DNA of 32,799 nt, taken from assembly GCA_002102555.1 (NCBI GenBank), contig MCFL01000274.1, forward strand, positions 1 to 32,799, written 5' to 3'. A program made the translations under genes and the position numbers. Positions 21,613 to 31,885 of the stretch are shown here, piece by piece. Under the pieces are notes generated by a model. That model was not told where the DNA came from and did no database searches. It saw nothing but the letters and a program-made list of their open reading frames with translations. How positions within the stretch are numbered: position 1 is the stretch's first letter; the number at the start of each line of letters is the position of its first letter. Source of the DNA: Catenaria anguillulae PL171 (lineage: Eukaryota > Blastocladiomycota > Blastocladiomycetes > Blastocladiales > Catenariaceae).

Positions 21613-22337
21613 CTATTTATCTCGTCCTCGTCGGGAGTTAGACTCTTGTCCTTGTCTTGCATTCAGTGTGGAATGATGTGGTATTCTCTGGCTGTATTGC
21701 ATATTGACCGCTTGGATCCAATTCATACCCGCCGACCGCTGTCCAGCCCATCCGCCTCCAAACACGGCTTGACCAATACCAAGTATACACTGACTGATCA
21801 TGTGTGTGTGCTCTTTGCATTTGGAACCATCGATCCCAGCTGAGGTGGTGGTAACATGTAGATTGACGTCCGTGTCGTCCAGCAAGCCTGGAACAGTGCA
21901 CCATGTCAGCCAATTTGTTGCCCACTCCAGTGCGCTCAACGTGGACTTTAGCGTATTGCGACCGTGACTCGCTGGATTGGGAATGGATTGATTCCAGACA
22001 GAGAAACCCGCCAGAAACTGAGCTGACTCGGGTCACACGCACAAGGTTTACCCCTGCATAGTGAGGAAATAGGGGCAAGAAAAAACACGTTGGCACGGGT
22101 GTAATCGCGCTCGTGGGAACGGGTTGGTGCGAGGAAAGGGACCAGGCATTGGCTGCAGTGCCGTGGGAAGCGTGGATGCGGGCGTGTGACATTGGAGGCA
22201 GAGTCCATGTACAGAATCGACAGTGCTTCCATGCATATGCCGCAGCTTAGCTTCGAACTTTGCTTCGCGCTCTTGATCCCTACACCCTTTGACATGGTCA
22301 CGGCGAGGAAGGCCATGAGCACCAATGCGACTTGCAT
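21613..22337 (-). other. Possible multi-exon gene for a small secreted Cys-containing protein
   Basis: An ATG at 22337 (context AACATGC) opens a frame beginning MQVALVLMAFLAVTMSKG, a good signal-peptide pattern, followed by KLSCGICMEALSILYMDSAS with a CxxC pair. Downstream, a pyrimidine-rich stretch ends in CTCACTATGCAG at about 22053, a convincing acceptor. A later open stretch reads GVGNKLADMVHCS, and after a TTCCAG acceptor-like site at about 21892 another reads GLLDDTDVNLHV and KCKEHTHMISQCILGIGQ. The spaced Cys residues vaguely recall saposin-like proteins, but this is a guess. I could not fix the donors, so no full model is offered. Confidence 0.3.
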
Positions 22338-22832
22338 GTTGATATTACAATGTGCTTTGTTTCCATCAATGCCGTGGCTCTCGGGATACTTGCTTATGTG
22401 ACATGCCGATCCAGCGTGCAGTGCAAGTCGAAGGAGTCTAGGCATGTTGTTTAAAATGACACTGTCACGCGACATGAGCATGCTGAGTGATCGAAGTGCG
22501 ACAGGTGGATCGCCGGCCTCAGTCCAGATTCGAGTGATCAGAAAAATGATTCTGGAGTATCATGGCGCACTCAACTCATGTAACCGCCACTGCGACAACC
22601 CATATGAAACCCACTGCATTATCCGGCCGCCACCACAACGCTCAATATTGACCCCTTTTCAACCGCCGAACCCGCACTTCTCCTGCCCGACCCGATTGGC
22701 TCCGACCCCTATCTTGACTCCTCTCCACCGGCTCTTTGGCTAGCTGCTCGCTCTATTGTCTCGCATTGCTGCATTACTGCATTCTTGCACCCCCTGATTC
22801 CGCTCAAAGAGCTCGAGCCAAAGAACAGCACC

Positions 22833-23084
22833 ATGTCGCTATCGCCCACATCACCATCCCCGTCGTCAACGGAGCAACACCAACCCCCTATCGCTGATGC
22901 TGATGCTGATGGTGGACTTGCAACGACCGGCTCTCAACGACAGGGCTCTCTGGATTCCGCGGCAGGATATCCATTCTCTGGAAAAGGTCTCTATCCTGCC
23001 TCAGTTGTCCGTTTCGTTCCCGCACTCGGCAATCACCCAGCACTCATTGCGGACTCGAGTGTTTTGTTTTCAATTGCTTCCAGC
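22833..23084 (+). other. Possible upstream reading frame of the HMG-CoA reductase gene
   Basis: An 84-codon frame starts at ACCATGT and begins with a Ser/Thr/Pro-rich stretch (MSLSPTSPSPSS). It ends 280 bp before the reductase start proposed at 23364. It could be an upstream ORF, an early exon, or an N-terminal extension separated from the main frame by the same kind of frame changes seen downstream. No domain is recognised. Confidence 0.25.
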
Positions 23085-23363
23085 TGACCTCGACTCGACA
23101 CGCACTGTCATAGACAAGGTTCCGGATTCCTCTTCCCGTCACGCTCACCCGCACAACCATTCCGCTGCGGCCAGTCATCCTATCCAACCACAACTGCAGC
23201 CTCGCCGCAAACCGCCAGCCTGGGTTGACCCGTGGCCTCATCTGCGCTCCTCTCACCTCTCGTGCGTCCTCTGTCTGAGCCTGCTTCTGCTTCTCTATCG
23301 CTCGCACTCGCTTACATCCTCGGCTCTTTCAGTCGCCACCAATCCCTTCCAAATCTTGCAAAC

Positions 23364-26300
23364 ATGTCTCCTGGTATCGCACAAGTCACATTGCCACAGG
23401 CGGCTTCAGACACGCTCGCCACGTCTTCCACAACTGCCGGCGTTATGACTGCCGCGGACGCTTCACCACCGGGTGACCACCCGTCCATCTGGTCCGGGTT
23501 CTACAAAAAGGCGCTCAAGGAACGCCAAGCACAACTTCGCATGGCCTTTCCTCACCTCTTTCCAACCTCGCTCCGCGTCCTCACTCAACGGCTCGGGTAA
23601 CTCGGGTACGGCCACACCGCAAAATGGGTCTTCATCGCCCGTGCTCCAGCCCAGGGATGTAGTTGGCTCCGGTGCCGCGTCGCCGAGTTTGACCATGTCA
23701 GGCAACAGCAATGCCGCCACGGGCAAGTTGATGCGCGCCATGCAGCTGAGCAGTGCAGCGAGTGCCGGGTTGTCTGGGTCGAATGGCGCATTGGATTCCT
23801 CAAATTGGCAGTTATGGTGAGGATGCGTTTCCGATTCGTGGATTGGAGGAGAACATTGCCGACCACATGGTTGAAAACTGCATCGGGTTCGCTTTGCATT
23901 TTCCGTACAGCTATTGCTATTGGAGGTTGGAATGCTCATTATCATGTTCAACAGCACCATGGGTATTCCGGTTGGTCTTGCGCTCAACTTTGTGATTGAT
24001 GGCGTCCCAACGGTCGTTCCCATGGCGGTCGAAGAGCCGTCTGTTATTGCTGCCGTGTCAGGTGCCGCCAAAATTCTTAGTTCGTCACGCGACAACATTG
24101 GATTCCGAACCACGTCGCCGGCGCGTAACATCATCACTGCCCAGGTGCTCTTGCTTGACGTTCCGACGACCGCTTGGCTGATGTCGAAGCCACTGTATGT
24201 GATTCTTTGCTTTCTTTCTTGTCCTTACTGGCTTGTCCTGAGCAATGTCTGGATTTGTTGTTTTGTCAGATTCTGGCCAAGAAGAAGGACATTTTGGCGG
24301 TCGCAAACCAGTATTGCTCCAACATGTACAAGCGCGCGCGGGCGTGTCATCAACCTGCTCGTGCGCAAGGTCAAGCGCCAATCCGACTCTGCCGATTCGC
24401 ACATTGACAAGACAACCACAGCCTTTTTAGCCGCGCACCTCCCACGCTCCTCTTCCACTACACCCTCAGCCGCCGCCACCACCGCGAGCGCTTCAACCCA
24501 CTGGCTCGTGGTCCATTTGCATGTCGACGTGTGCGACGCCATGGGCGCAAACTGCGCTTCAACCGTCGCCGAGGGAGTCGCACCCGTCCTCGTTGACCTC
24601 GCTGGCCCCGGTACCCGCTCGGGACTGCGCATCGTGTCCAACTTGAACCGGACCGCCTCAGCCGCGCCAGTTTCCGAATTCCCGTCAAATCGCTTGCGTA
24701 CAAGGGCTTTTCCGGCGCCCAAGTGGCCGCGCGCGTGATTGAGGCGTACCAGTGGGCGCGCGACGATCCGTACCGCGCCACAACGCACAACAAGGGCATC
24801 ATGAACGGGATTGACGCGGTCGCATTGGCCACGGGGCAGGACTGGCGTGCGGTCGAGGCTGCGTGCCATTCTTGGGCAGCGGGAAATGGGCAAGAAGGTA
24901 GTCGGGTACTCGTCTTTGACTCGGTACTGGGTCGAGAAGGAGGCAATGGTCAACGGCAAGAGTGCAGAGGACGAGTGGGTGTTTTGCGGCGAACTCGCGC
25001 TACCCATCATTGTTGGTACAAAGGGCGGTGTGCTCGCCACAGCACCGCTTTACCATTACACGCTTGGCATGATGGGCTTTCCCGACTCGAAGCAGCTGGC
25101 TGCCATCATGTGCTGCGTTGGCCTCGCGCAAAACTTTGCAGCCTTGCGCGCGCTCGCGACCGAAGGTATCCAGCGCGGCCACATGCACCTACATGCGCGC
25201 AACATTGCGATTGCCGCTGGCGCCCCGACGCACGCCATTCCAGAGGTGACGGCGTGGATGATTGAAAAGGGTCGCATTTCCGTTGACGCTGCGCGCGAGT
25301 ATGTCACGGCCCATCACTTGTTTACATCACTGCGGCACCGGCTTTCGTCTCTTGCCGTCGCCAACAAGTCGGCCAACACTATCAAGCCGCCCAGCATGTT
25401 CTACTTTGCCGAATCCCACAACAAGCCCTTGACGTCAACATTGCGTTCCAAACCCTCAGCGAAAAGCCCCTGTACATTGACTTTACCGACGGCACGCCCG
25501 CATCAGCAGTGCAATCGATTCTGCTCGGCGGCAAGACGTACGAGTGGCTCATGCGCATGTTTCCGCTGGTGGATGCGATCAAGATGTCGAGCCTGGGCGC
25601 CAGTCCCGATTCGCTCCGCGCGACCAACGAGCTCACGCGCAGGCTCAAGACCATGTCATTGATCTTGAATGCGCTGCTGCGGCGGCTCATGCTGTGGTGC
25701 CCAGAGGAGACGAGGTCTTTTATCGAGAAAATCTTTTCGCACACGAGGGTGAGTACGAGGGGCCCCAGTGCCACCGCGTCCACAAGTGTGACGTCAACCA
25801 AGCGCTCGTCGTCACCGCTTCGGGTGCCAGGTAGTAGCAGGGCTGCCGTTGCGGAAAAGCGGCCATCAATTGCCAAGCACATTCAAGGCATTTTGAGTCT
25901 GTCGGCGCGCTTGTCCAAGCAAGACATGGGTGTGGGCCACCCATCATTTCACCCACCGCATCCTCGTTTGTTGCTGCAGCTGCCACTGCTGCTGCTCCTC
26001 AGGCAGCGCCTTCAGCAACCTCGCCCTCATCATCCATGAACGGTAACAACACGTCTGGTGCCCCGCTGGATTGGGCGCCGTCCACAGTTGACTGGGTCCT
26101 TCCTGATAGCGGCATTTTCCGGTCCGACTTGTTTGACGACGAGCTGCACTTGCATGACCCGCCCGTGCCCCTAAAGCCCAGCAATCCGAGCCCATGCCCA
26201 CAACCGCGTCAGACAGGGCGGCACGCAGCAATCAGTTCAAGGACCAGTCGACAGAAACACTGGCCGTGATCCCAACCAAGCGGCAAGTACTCCAGGTCGG

Positions 26301-27341
26301 TCTCCCGCTCGTGCTTGCCGTGTGGCAAGTGTTTGAGCTGTGGGTGACGCAGCATGTCGCGAGCGGGTGCCCGTTGCTTGCGGCGGCCATTTTGGATGAG
26401 CAGCGCATCATTGTCTCGTCACTCGTTTCGACTCCTGCCGATGTGGTCCCGCACGCGCATCTCGAGCCGTACCTTGTCGTTCCTCCACCAATGGCACACG
26501 CGCACTCAATTCCCCTTATCGGCTGCCGACGCCAAGGATCTGTTTGCGGCCACATTCCACGTGCAAGCCAAGCGGTCACAGTGCACCTTGTTTTTGCTCA
26601 TTGACCTCATGGCATTGGAGCCGCGCCAAGTTTCGCCTTCGACCATTGCCGTGGTAAAGCCACGGGCTGGGCGCTTGAGCATGAGGCGACTGTGGTGCAC
26701 GATGTGGCCCGACTGTCGCGTGACCACCGTGCTGTGTTTGGACCGACTTGCGACCAGGACGGGATATCGGGCGACTTGGTCGCCGTGCCCGCTGCGCGGT
26801 CGCCCGACTCGCCTCAAGTCAGGTTCAGGCGCAAGTCCATGTTTAGCGCAGTGTCGGCGGCAGCCAAGGTGGACCCGGCGTCGTATGCAACGCCTGGAGA
26901 CAGCTGGTCGCGTTCCACGCTGACAGCGTGAGGAATTCGGTGCTTGTATTTGCCGTGTTGCAGCACCATGTCGCCGCCAAGATGCAGCGGACCCAAGCGG
27001 AAGGTCAAGTTGACGGGGAGGAGGTGGAAGAGGATCCGTTCGAGCTGGCCAAGGTTGAGGCGTGCTTGGCGGCGTACATGGCGAGTGCAGATTTGGTTGG
27101 GTTGCGCAACCGCATGGAGCAGTTGGTGGCGACCACGGCCGAGGCGGCGGATGGGCAAGGATCAGGTGCAGGAGGAGCGAATGGCTACCGACGCCCTGTC
27201 ATTGCCATGGATGTCGAGTCTGGCACTCGCCTAGTGTCGCGGGCGTTGGCAACAGGGTACTTGAGCAGTGCGAGCTCAACGTTGAGGGCAAAGCTGGGGG
27301 TCAAGGCTGTGTTGGAGCAGGCCGAGGCTGCTTCCAAATGA
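23364..27341 (+). CDS. Class II HMG-CoA reductase with long unknown extension, frame interrupted
   Basis: Class II HMG-CoA reductase, interconverting HMG-CoA and mevalonate. The start at 23364 lies just before GFYKKALKERQAQL, which matches the family N-terminus. Class II landmarks follow: ENCIG+TMGIPVGLALNFVIDG (joined over intron 23887-23954), PMAVEEPSV with the catalytic Glu, LHVDVCDAMGAN, ATHNKGIMNGIDAVA with the catalytic Lys, GQDW with the catalytic Asp, and ALATEGIQRGHMHLHARNIA with the catalytic His. A second intron is 24195-24269 (GTATGT..TTGTCAG). Single-base-type frame changes occur near 24164, 24335, 24648, 24888 and 25427, with about five more in the extension (near 25945, 26190, 26495, 26665, 26880); no other stops break the segments. 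A Ser/Gly/Asn-rich stretch at 23560-23812 is either a low-complexity insert or a long intron. No N-terminal membrane region of the class I eukaryotic enzyme is present. It is either a young pseudogene or an intact gene with assembly indels. Confidence 0.82.
25330..27341 (+). other. Unrecognised C-terminal extension of the HMG-CoA reductase (or a second gene)
   Basis: The open frame runs past the usual reductase C-terminus without a stop. It continues as a conserved-looking stretch: PPSMFYFAESHNK, then EKPLYIDFTDGTPASAVQ, GGKTYEWLMRMF, RRLKTMSLILNALLRRLM. After a Ser/Ala linker come DWVLPDSGIFRSDLFDDELH and LVLAVWQVFELWVTQHV, and it ends as an Ala/Glu-rich, probably helical segment (FAVLQHHVAAKMQ to VLEQAEAASK) with a stop at 27339. 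Codon bias is that of real genes. I do not recognise any of it. Because no promoter-like gap or new ATG in good context precedes it, one fused protein seems likelier than two genes. Confidence 0.5.
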
Positions 27342-27571
27342 GTTTTGCTGATTTTTTTCTTACATGTTTTGCACTTTCCCTTACATTCCTTTTTCGCTTC
27401 GACTGACTTGCTGCATGCCTAGTCCCTTCACTTTACACTCTGCGACTTGGGCGAATATTCGTGCATATTCATAGTATCAGATGATATATACAGAACTGAA
27501 TTGTGCATCTTGTCCTTGCTCTGCCTTGCTCTTCTCCAGGTAACATACGATGTTTTTGGTTTAGGTGACAT
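27342..27571. other. 3' region of the reductase gene
   Basis: T-rich sequence directly after the stop codon, with AT-rich words such as GATATATAC at about 27482. It probably contains the 3' untranslated region. No gene is seen. The first subtelomeric repeat copy starts at its end. Confidence 0.4.
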
Positions 27572-27917
27572 TTGTCCAATCTACAAAATTTTGGCATGGA
27601 TAGAAAGCCTGAATGAGTAGAATAGGTAATCCATTTTTTTCGTACAGTTACGTGAGTTCAGGGCCATACACAACTGGGAAGGAAAGAATCGAGTTATGTA
27701 GATCGGGAACCGCGCAAGGCAACACAGCCCAGGTTGAACACACTCTCACCATCTGGGTCTTGCTTTGGCTCGCTCATTTCTTTTCTTCTCTCTCTTTGGC
27801 TCGCAAATTCTATTCGAGCCCCATCCATGACACATCCAATGAAGGAAGAATGCAATGATTGGCGATCCGCTCCTCCCATCCGAATCCCACCACCAGCCGA
27901 TTCGTGCGAAACAAGGT
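27572..27917 (+). repeat. Dispersed subtelomeric repeat, copy 1
   Basis: About 345 bp similar to 28755-29129. Shared landmarks in order are GTCCAATCTACAAAATTTTGG, ATGGATAGAAAGCC, GGGAAGGAAAGAATCGAGTTA, CCATGACACATCCAATGAAG, GAATGCAATGATTGGC and AGCCGATTCGT. It has no coding capacity that I can see and no clear terminal inverted repeats. It may be a short non-autonomous element or an end of a larger one; family unknown. Confidence 0.85.
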
Positions 27918-28437
27918 AACACCCGGACAGGCAATATGACACCTATGTACCTCGCCAAACCGCACCATTGGCTCACCGAACGTCATGGACAATCAAGCGA
28001 CCCATTCTTCAACAGGGCCTCACGCCCCGCGATTGGGCATGCGCCGCCGGTCAACACTCCCACCTAACCACAACAGTCCCCTGTTGGGCGACCGCAGTTT
28101 CGCCTACACAAAATCCGTGTGTTCTCGTCCACACCTACTGCTGCGAGCCACTTGGACGGTTGTCCTGGGACTCCGGGCTTGTTGGCACAATTCTTGTTGA
28201 GCCTGGCCATGTATGTTCCCCGATTCCCGCGTTTGCCCGCGGCTGTGGAATGTCGTCGATACTAACAACACTTTATCCCGTTTCTTCAAGATTGATTCCG
28301 CTTCAACGACCGGCCCAGCGCCTTGGGAATACTGGTGGATCGCGTTCAAGGTCGCTTATGCCGGCCGAGGTGTATGTGTTTTCATTTGTCATTACGATTC
28401 TCCTTCGAACCAGTCTCTCACACACGCTTCCCAATGA

Positions 28438-28690
28438 CACGCCATTACTCGACACTCAGATTCAGAAGCAAACTACTGCCAAGACTGGTCTTGATATTGC
28501 TCAATTGCTCAAAGATGTTCTTGATTCTTTTGACGTCGGCCTCAACAAGGTAATTGGACTCACAATGGACTATGCTTCAGCAAGTCCAACTGCCCTATCC
28601 AACCTCAACAAGACTCTTTGCAACTCAGGATACGTAAAGCGCCCTGCACTGTGGTGTAATCTTCCTTTGTCCTCTTATGCTTGCTGTTGA
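28438..28690 (+). mobile_element. hAT-like transposase remnant (DNA transposon)
   Basis: The frame here reads TAKTGLDIAQLLKDVLDSFDVGLNKVIGLTMDYASASPTALSNLNKTL (quoted across several segments: TGLDIAQLLKDVLDSF; NKVIGLTMDYASAS). This resembles the hAT transposase centre, where a helix is followed by a KVxGITTDNASNN-type motif bearing a catalytic Asp; here DN is DY. The same frame is open back to about 27968 but without recognisable domains, and no BED finger or C-terminal dimerisation domain is visible, so only a fragment remains. It lies between two direct copies of the dispersed repeat. Confidence 0.42.
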
Positions 28691-28710
28691 TTTGCCCTGG
28701 TTAGGTTACA

Positions 28711-29129
28711 TACCGCGCCCCGAATTAAATCCAGTTAGAGCCAAAACATAAAAGTTGTCCAATTTACAAAATTTTGGTATGGATAGAAAGCCCTGGTTGA
28801 GTAGAATACGGTAACTTATTTTTCAAGTACAGTTACGAGAGTTTAGGGGCCATAACTGGGAAGGAAAGAATCGAGTTAGGCTGGGAATTTGCACGCGCAC
28901 CAGCCACGTTGACTGCAGTGAACACTCCCATCGTCTCGCTCACTCTTGCTTTGAATTGCTCTCGTTCTCTCGGTCACAAATGGCTCGATCGCTCTTTTTT
29001 CTCTTGGCTCTCTTTGGCTCTCAAATCTATCTGAGCCTCCATCCATGACACATCCAATGAAGAAAGAATGCAATGATTGGCAATCCACTCCTCCCATCCG
29101 ATCCCACCACGAGCCGATTCGTACGACAA
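28711..29129 (+). repeat. Dispersed subtelomeric repeat, copy 2 (longest)
   Basis: The core at 28755-29129 matches copy 1. In addition 28711-28754 (CGCGCCCCGAATTAAATCC, TTAGAGCCAAAACATAAAAG) matches the start of copy 3, so the full unit is at least about 420 bp. It also has GCACGCGCACCAGCC after the GAGTTAG word, shared with copy 3 and altered in copy 1. Confidence 0.85.
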
Positions 29130-29328
29130 CGGCAACATGGGACAAGCTATAACCCCAATGCACATGTACATGCCCATGTGCACAGATCCATCATCGGCGC
29201 ACATTCGGCCAGCATCACCGGCCCTCATGCCTGCGCTTAACATGGCCACGGGCTGTGCACGCTATGTGTTCCCGTCATGACCAAATCCGTCAATGCAGCT
29301 ATTCTTCGTTTTCCTTCGCTGGTAATGC
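29130..29328. other. Spacer between dispersed repeat and satellite
   Basis: Includes a short imperfect repetition of ATGCACATGTACATGCCCATGTG. No gene or further structure was recognised. Confidence 0.35.
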
Positions 29329-30462
29329 TTGCTCATGGGCCCACGGGTCCTTGCAAGGGCTCAGAGAATAGCCCTTGTTGCCGGTATCAAGCGGCACCAA
29401 TCGCCACGGGCACAAAGGGCTTAGTTCGTCGTCGGCTATCGTCCCCAGTATTTGTTCACATTCAAGGTGCACGCACATGCCCGTCGTTGCGTCATTTCTC
29501 GATTTTTCATTCAATTGATTGATTGATTTTGCGTTGCCTCGGCACATCTGTACCGACCCCATTGTCGCGGCCCATGCCTCAGCGGCCGTTGCCGGAATTT
29601 GGCACTTTATTCGTCCTGTGCCAATATTTGTCCCCAAACGTCACCCACGCACAAGCTGGCGTACGGGTCCGTCCGACGGTTCCACGGATAGCCGTCGTTT
29701 CCGAAAGAACGCACCACCAAGAGCGCCGTTGCCACGTGCGCCGTTGCCACGTGCGCCGTTCGTCGTCCGCCGTTGTACGCAGATGTTGTTCATGTCCACG
29801 TATGGCACATGCCCGTTATTTCGCCAGTTCTTGACTTTTCGCTCATTGGATTGACGATTTTGAACTGCCTCGCACAGCTGTACCGCTCCATAGTCGCGGC
29901 CCACGCCTCAGCGGCCGTTTCCAGAATCTGACACTTTTTCGTCCCGTCCCGAAGATTTGGCTGTGGTCGAAGCGCACGCACGAGGCCACGTACAGGTCCG
30001 TCCAACGGTTCCGCGGATAGTCCTCGTTTCCAGTATCGAGAAGCACTCAGCGCCGCGGTCACAAAGTGCGTCGTTCGTCGTTGGCCATCGTCCGCAGTGT
30101 TTGTTCACGTTCAAGGTGCATGCACATGCCCGGCCTTGCGTCAATTCTTGACTTTTCGCTCATTGGATTGACGATTTTGAACTGCCTCGCACAGCTGTAC
30201 CGCTCCATAGTCGCGGCCCACGCCTCAGCGGCCGTTTCCAGAATCTGACACTTTTTCGTCCTGTGTCAAACATTTGGCCGAGGTTGCAGCGCACGCACGA
30301 GGCCACGCCCAGGTCCTTCCGACGGTTCCATGGATAGCCCTCGTTGCCAGTATCGAGAAGCACCCAGCGCCGTGGTCACAAATTGCGCCGTTCGTCATTG
30401 ACCGTCGGTGTATATGTTTTTTTTTTTTTTCTCTAGCATTCGCGCATGTGCCCGCCATTTCG
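29329..30462 (+). repeat. Subtelomeric tandem satellite, about 3.5 units of 317-332 bp
   Basis: Unit starts are marked by TTGACTTTTCGCTCATTGG: full units begin at about 29499, 29831 and 30148, and a partial one covers about 29329-29498. The spacing is 332 then 317 bp. The first 114 bp of the last two units (29831-29944 and 30148-30261) are identical; the rest has diverged. Conserved landmarks are GCGGCCCACGCCTCAGCGGCCGTTTCC, GGTTCCxCGGATAG, CCAGTATCGAGAAGCACxCAGCGCC and TGCACATGCCCG (read across units). Each unit carries a similar minus-strand frame of about 67 codons, which I take as a by-product of the repeat. The first full unit has an internal 15-bp duplication at 29723-29752. Confidence 0.9.
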
Positions 30463-31616
30463 CCCATTCTCTATTATCCCCTCGCTCAGCACCAGTGATC
30501 CTGCGTCGCCCCGCAGAGTATCAACCTTCTATTGTCGTGGCCTGATTCGCCATGGCTGGTTCCGATATCTATCTGACTCTTTGTCGTCGTTGCCGAAATC
30601 TGGACCCAACTCGTCTCTCCTTGGCCCACATGCGCACGTCCTTGAGCCAGCGGCACCCTGTATTGTTGTCTTTCAGCACTTTGGGCCGCTGCGAGATTTG
30701 GCGTCTCAACGTTTGCGGCTCATCGTTGGCGGCCAGGCGAAGCTTCGCTTCAAGCCATGCAACCCATGCTTTTCCCGATACAACTCCATGCAATTTGACC
30801 AGCTACATGCTCTGGTGACATCTGTTTGCCCGCCCAACCTGTCCAACATGCCGATCGGACCCATGTTTGGTCCGACCATCTTGCTATTTCACTTTTTCAC
30901 CCACTTGACTTTTGATTCTGCGCCACATCTCGACGGATCCTATGCCCTCTCGCTTTCCTGCATCTTTTGACACCTGCTATGACCCGATCGGGTCATCTTC
31001 GTTTTTGCGTCATGTACCTAACCCATTATCTCGGCCAATTATATTGCTACATTCCTGCCATGAGTACCATCGGATCCGCCGTGTTGTTCCGCACCACCTC
31101 CATCGTTTGCCCGCATCGATCGCCTCCCTTTTTGCCATTTCATTGTCACTTCCCGATTTCGCGACCGTTTGAACGTGACCCCCCAATTATGTCACCCAAT
31201 ACCCATCCGATCGCCAAGCCCCACATACCATTGGATTCGCCGTACTTTTTTTCTACCAGATCCCATTATGGTTTGCCTCGATTCGCAGTTGCATTGTTGC
31301 CGTACCACACGTTTCGCGTTTCCGTTCATTTTTTCCCAATCGCGCATCCACTAGCGGCCCTCAATCAATTCACACGCTACATTGACGCCCAACATACCAT
31401 TGGAACCGCGCTTTTTCTGCACCATCCTATGCCGTTGGATACATCATTTGCGTGTGCCCCTGCTGTTTTATGCCCCTTGCTCGCTCATCGCTTGCCCAAA
31501 TAGATCCGCTTGGCATGGATTTGGCGAGTGGCGACTGCTGCTTTCAGCCTATTGTGGCCCATTCCGTCTCATTTTACCCAGCTGCTGTCGTTTTGCACTC
31601 GACATGGGTGTGTTTA
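30463..31616. other. Subtelomeric sequence without recognised genes
   Basis: Pyrimidine-rich on the plus strand with many CCCAT, TTGCC and ACCATTGGAT-type words recurring loosely (for example ACATACCATTGGATTCGCCGTA near 31224 and ACATACCATTGGAACCGC near 31391), suggesting degenerate repeats. Open frames up to 178 codons exist on the plus strand but lack codon bias or domains. Nothing else is supported. Confidence 0.4.
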
Positions 31617-31822
31617 CATAACACGCCCCGCATTAAATCCAGTTAGAGCCAAAACATAAAAGCTGTCCAATCTACAAAATTTTGAGATGGATAGAAAGCC
31701 CTGAATGAGAATAATACGGTAACTTATTTTTAATTTACAGTTACGTGAATTCAGAGGCCATAACTGGAAAGGAAGGAATTGAGTTAGACTGGGCATCGCA
31801 CGCGCACGCGCACCAGCCGACC
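31617..31822 (+). repeat. Dispersed subtelomeric repeat, copy 3 (short)
   Basis: Matches the first half of copy 2 from CGCCCCGCATTAAATCCAG through AACTGGAAAGGAAGGAATTGAG and GCACGCGCACCAGCC, then ends. A further fragment of the unit start (ATACCGCGCCCCGCATTAAAT) occurs at 31844-31864, so part of the unit is duplicated here. Confidence 0.85.
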
Positions 31823-31885
31823 CTGTCTCTTGTGTGCTCTACATACCGCGCCCCGCATTAAATGAGTATATAGAATATAGTGATA

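Larger units (their letters stand above)
21390..23363. other. 2-kb divergent region between Trs65-like and HMG-CoA reductase genes
   Basis: Holds the promoters of two divergent genes. Two uncertain coding signals are described separately: a minus-strand, possibly secreted protein (21613-22337) and a plus-strand 84-codon frame (22833-23084). At 21541-21570 there is a short GTGTGCGTGTGCG-type repeat. I see no RNA gene. Confidence 0.45.

Noticed and set aside
24225-25040. 271-codon open frame on the minus strand
   Set aside because: Opposite the HMG-CoA reductase motifs; same cause.
27968-28437. Upstream part of the 240-codon frame around the hAT motif
   Set aside because: Open but without recognisable transposase sequence or codon bias, so not included in the element.
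29843-30363. Two similar 67-codon minus-strand frames
   Set aside because: They recur only because they lie in tandem satellite units; composition is Arg/Gly-rich and unlike the firm genes.
29329-30462. Spaced repeats considered as a CRISPR array
   Set aside because: Units are over 300 bp and contiguous, with no short repeats and unique spacers; the genome is eukaryotic.
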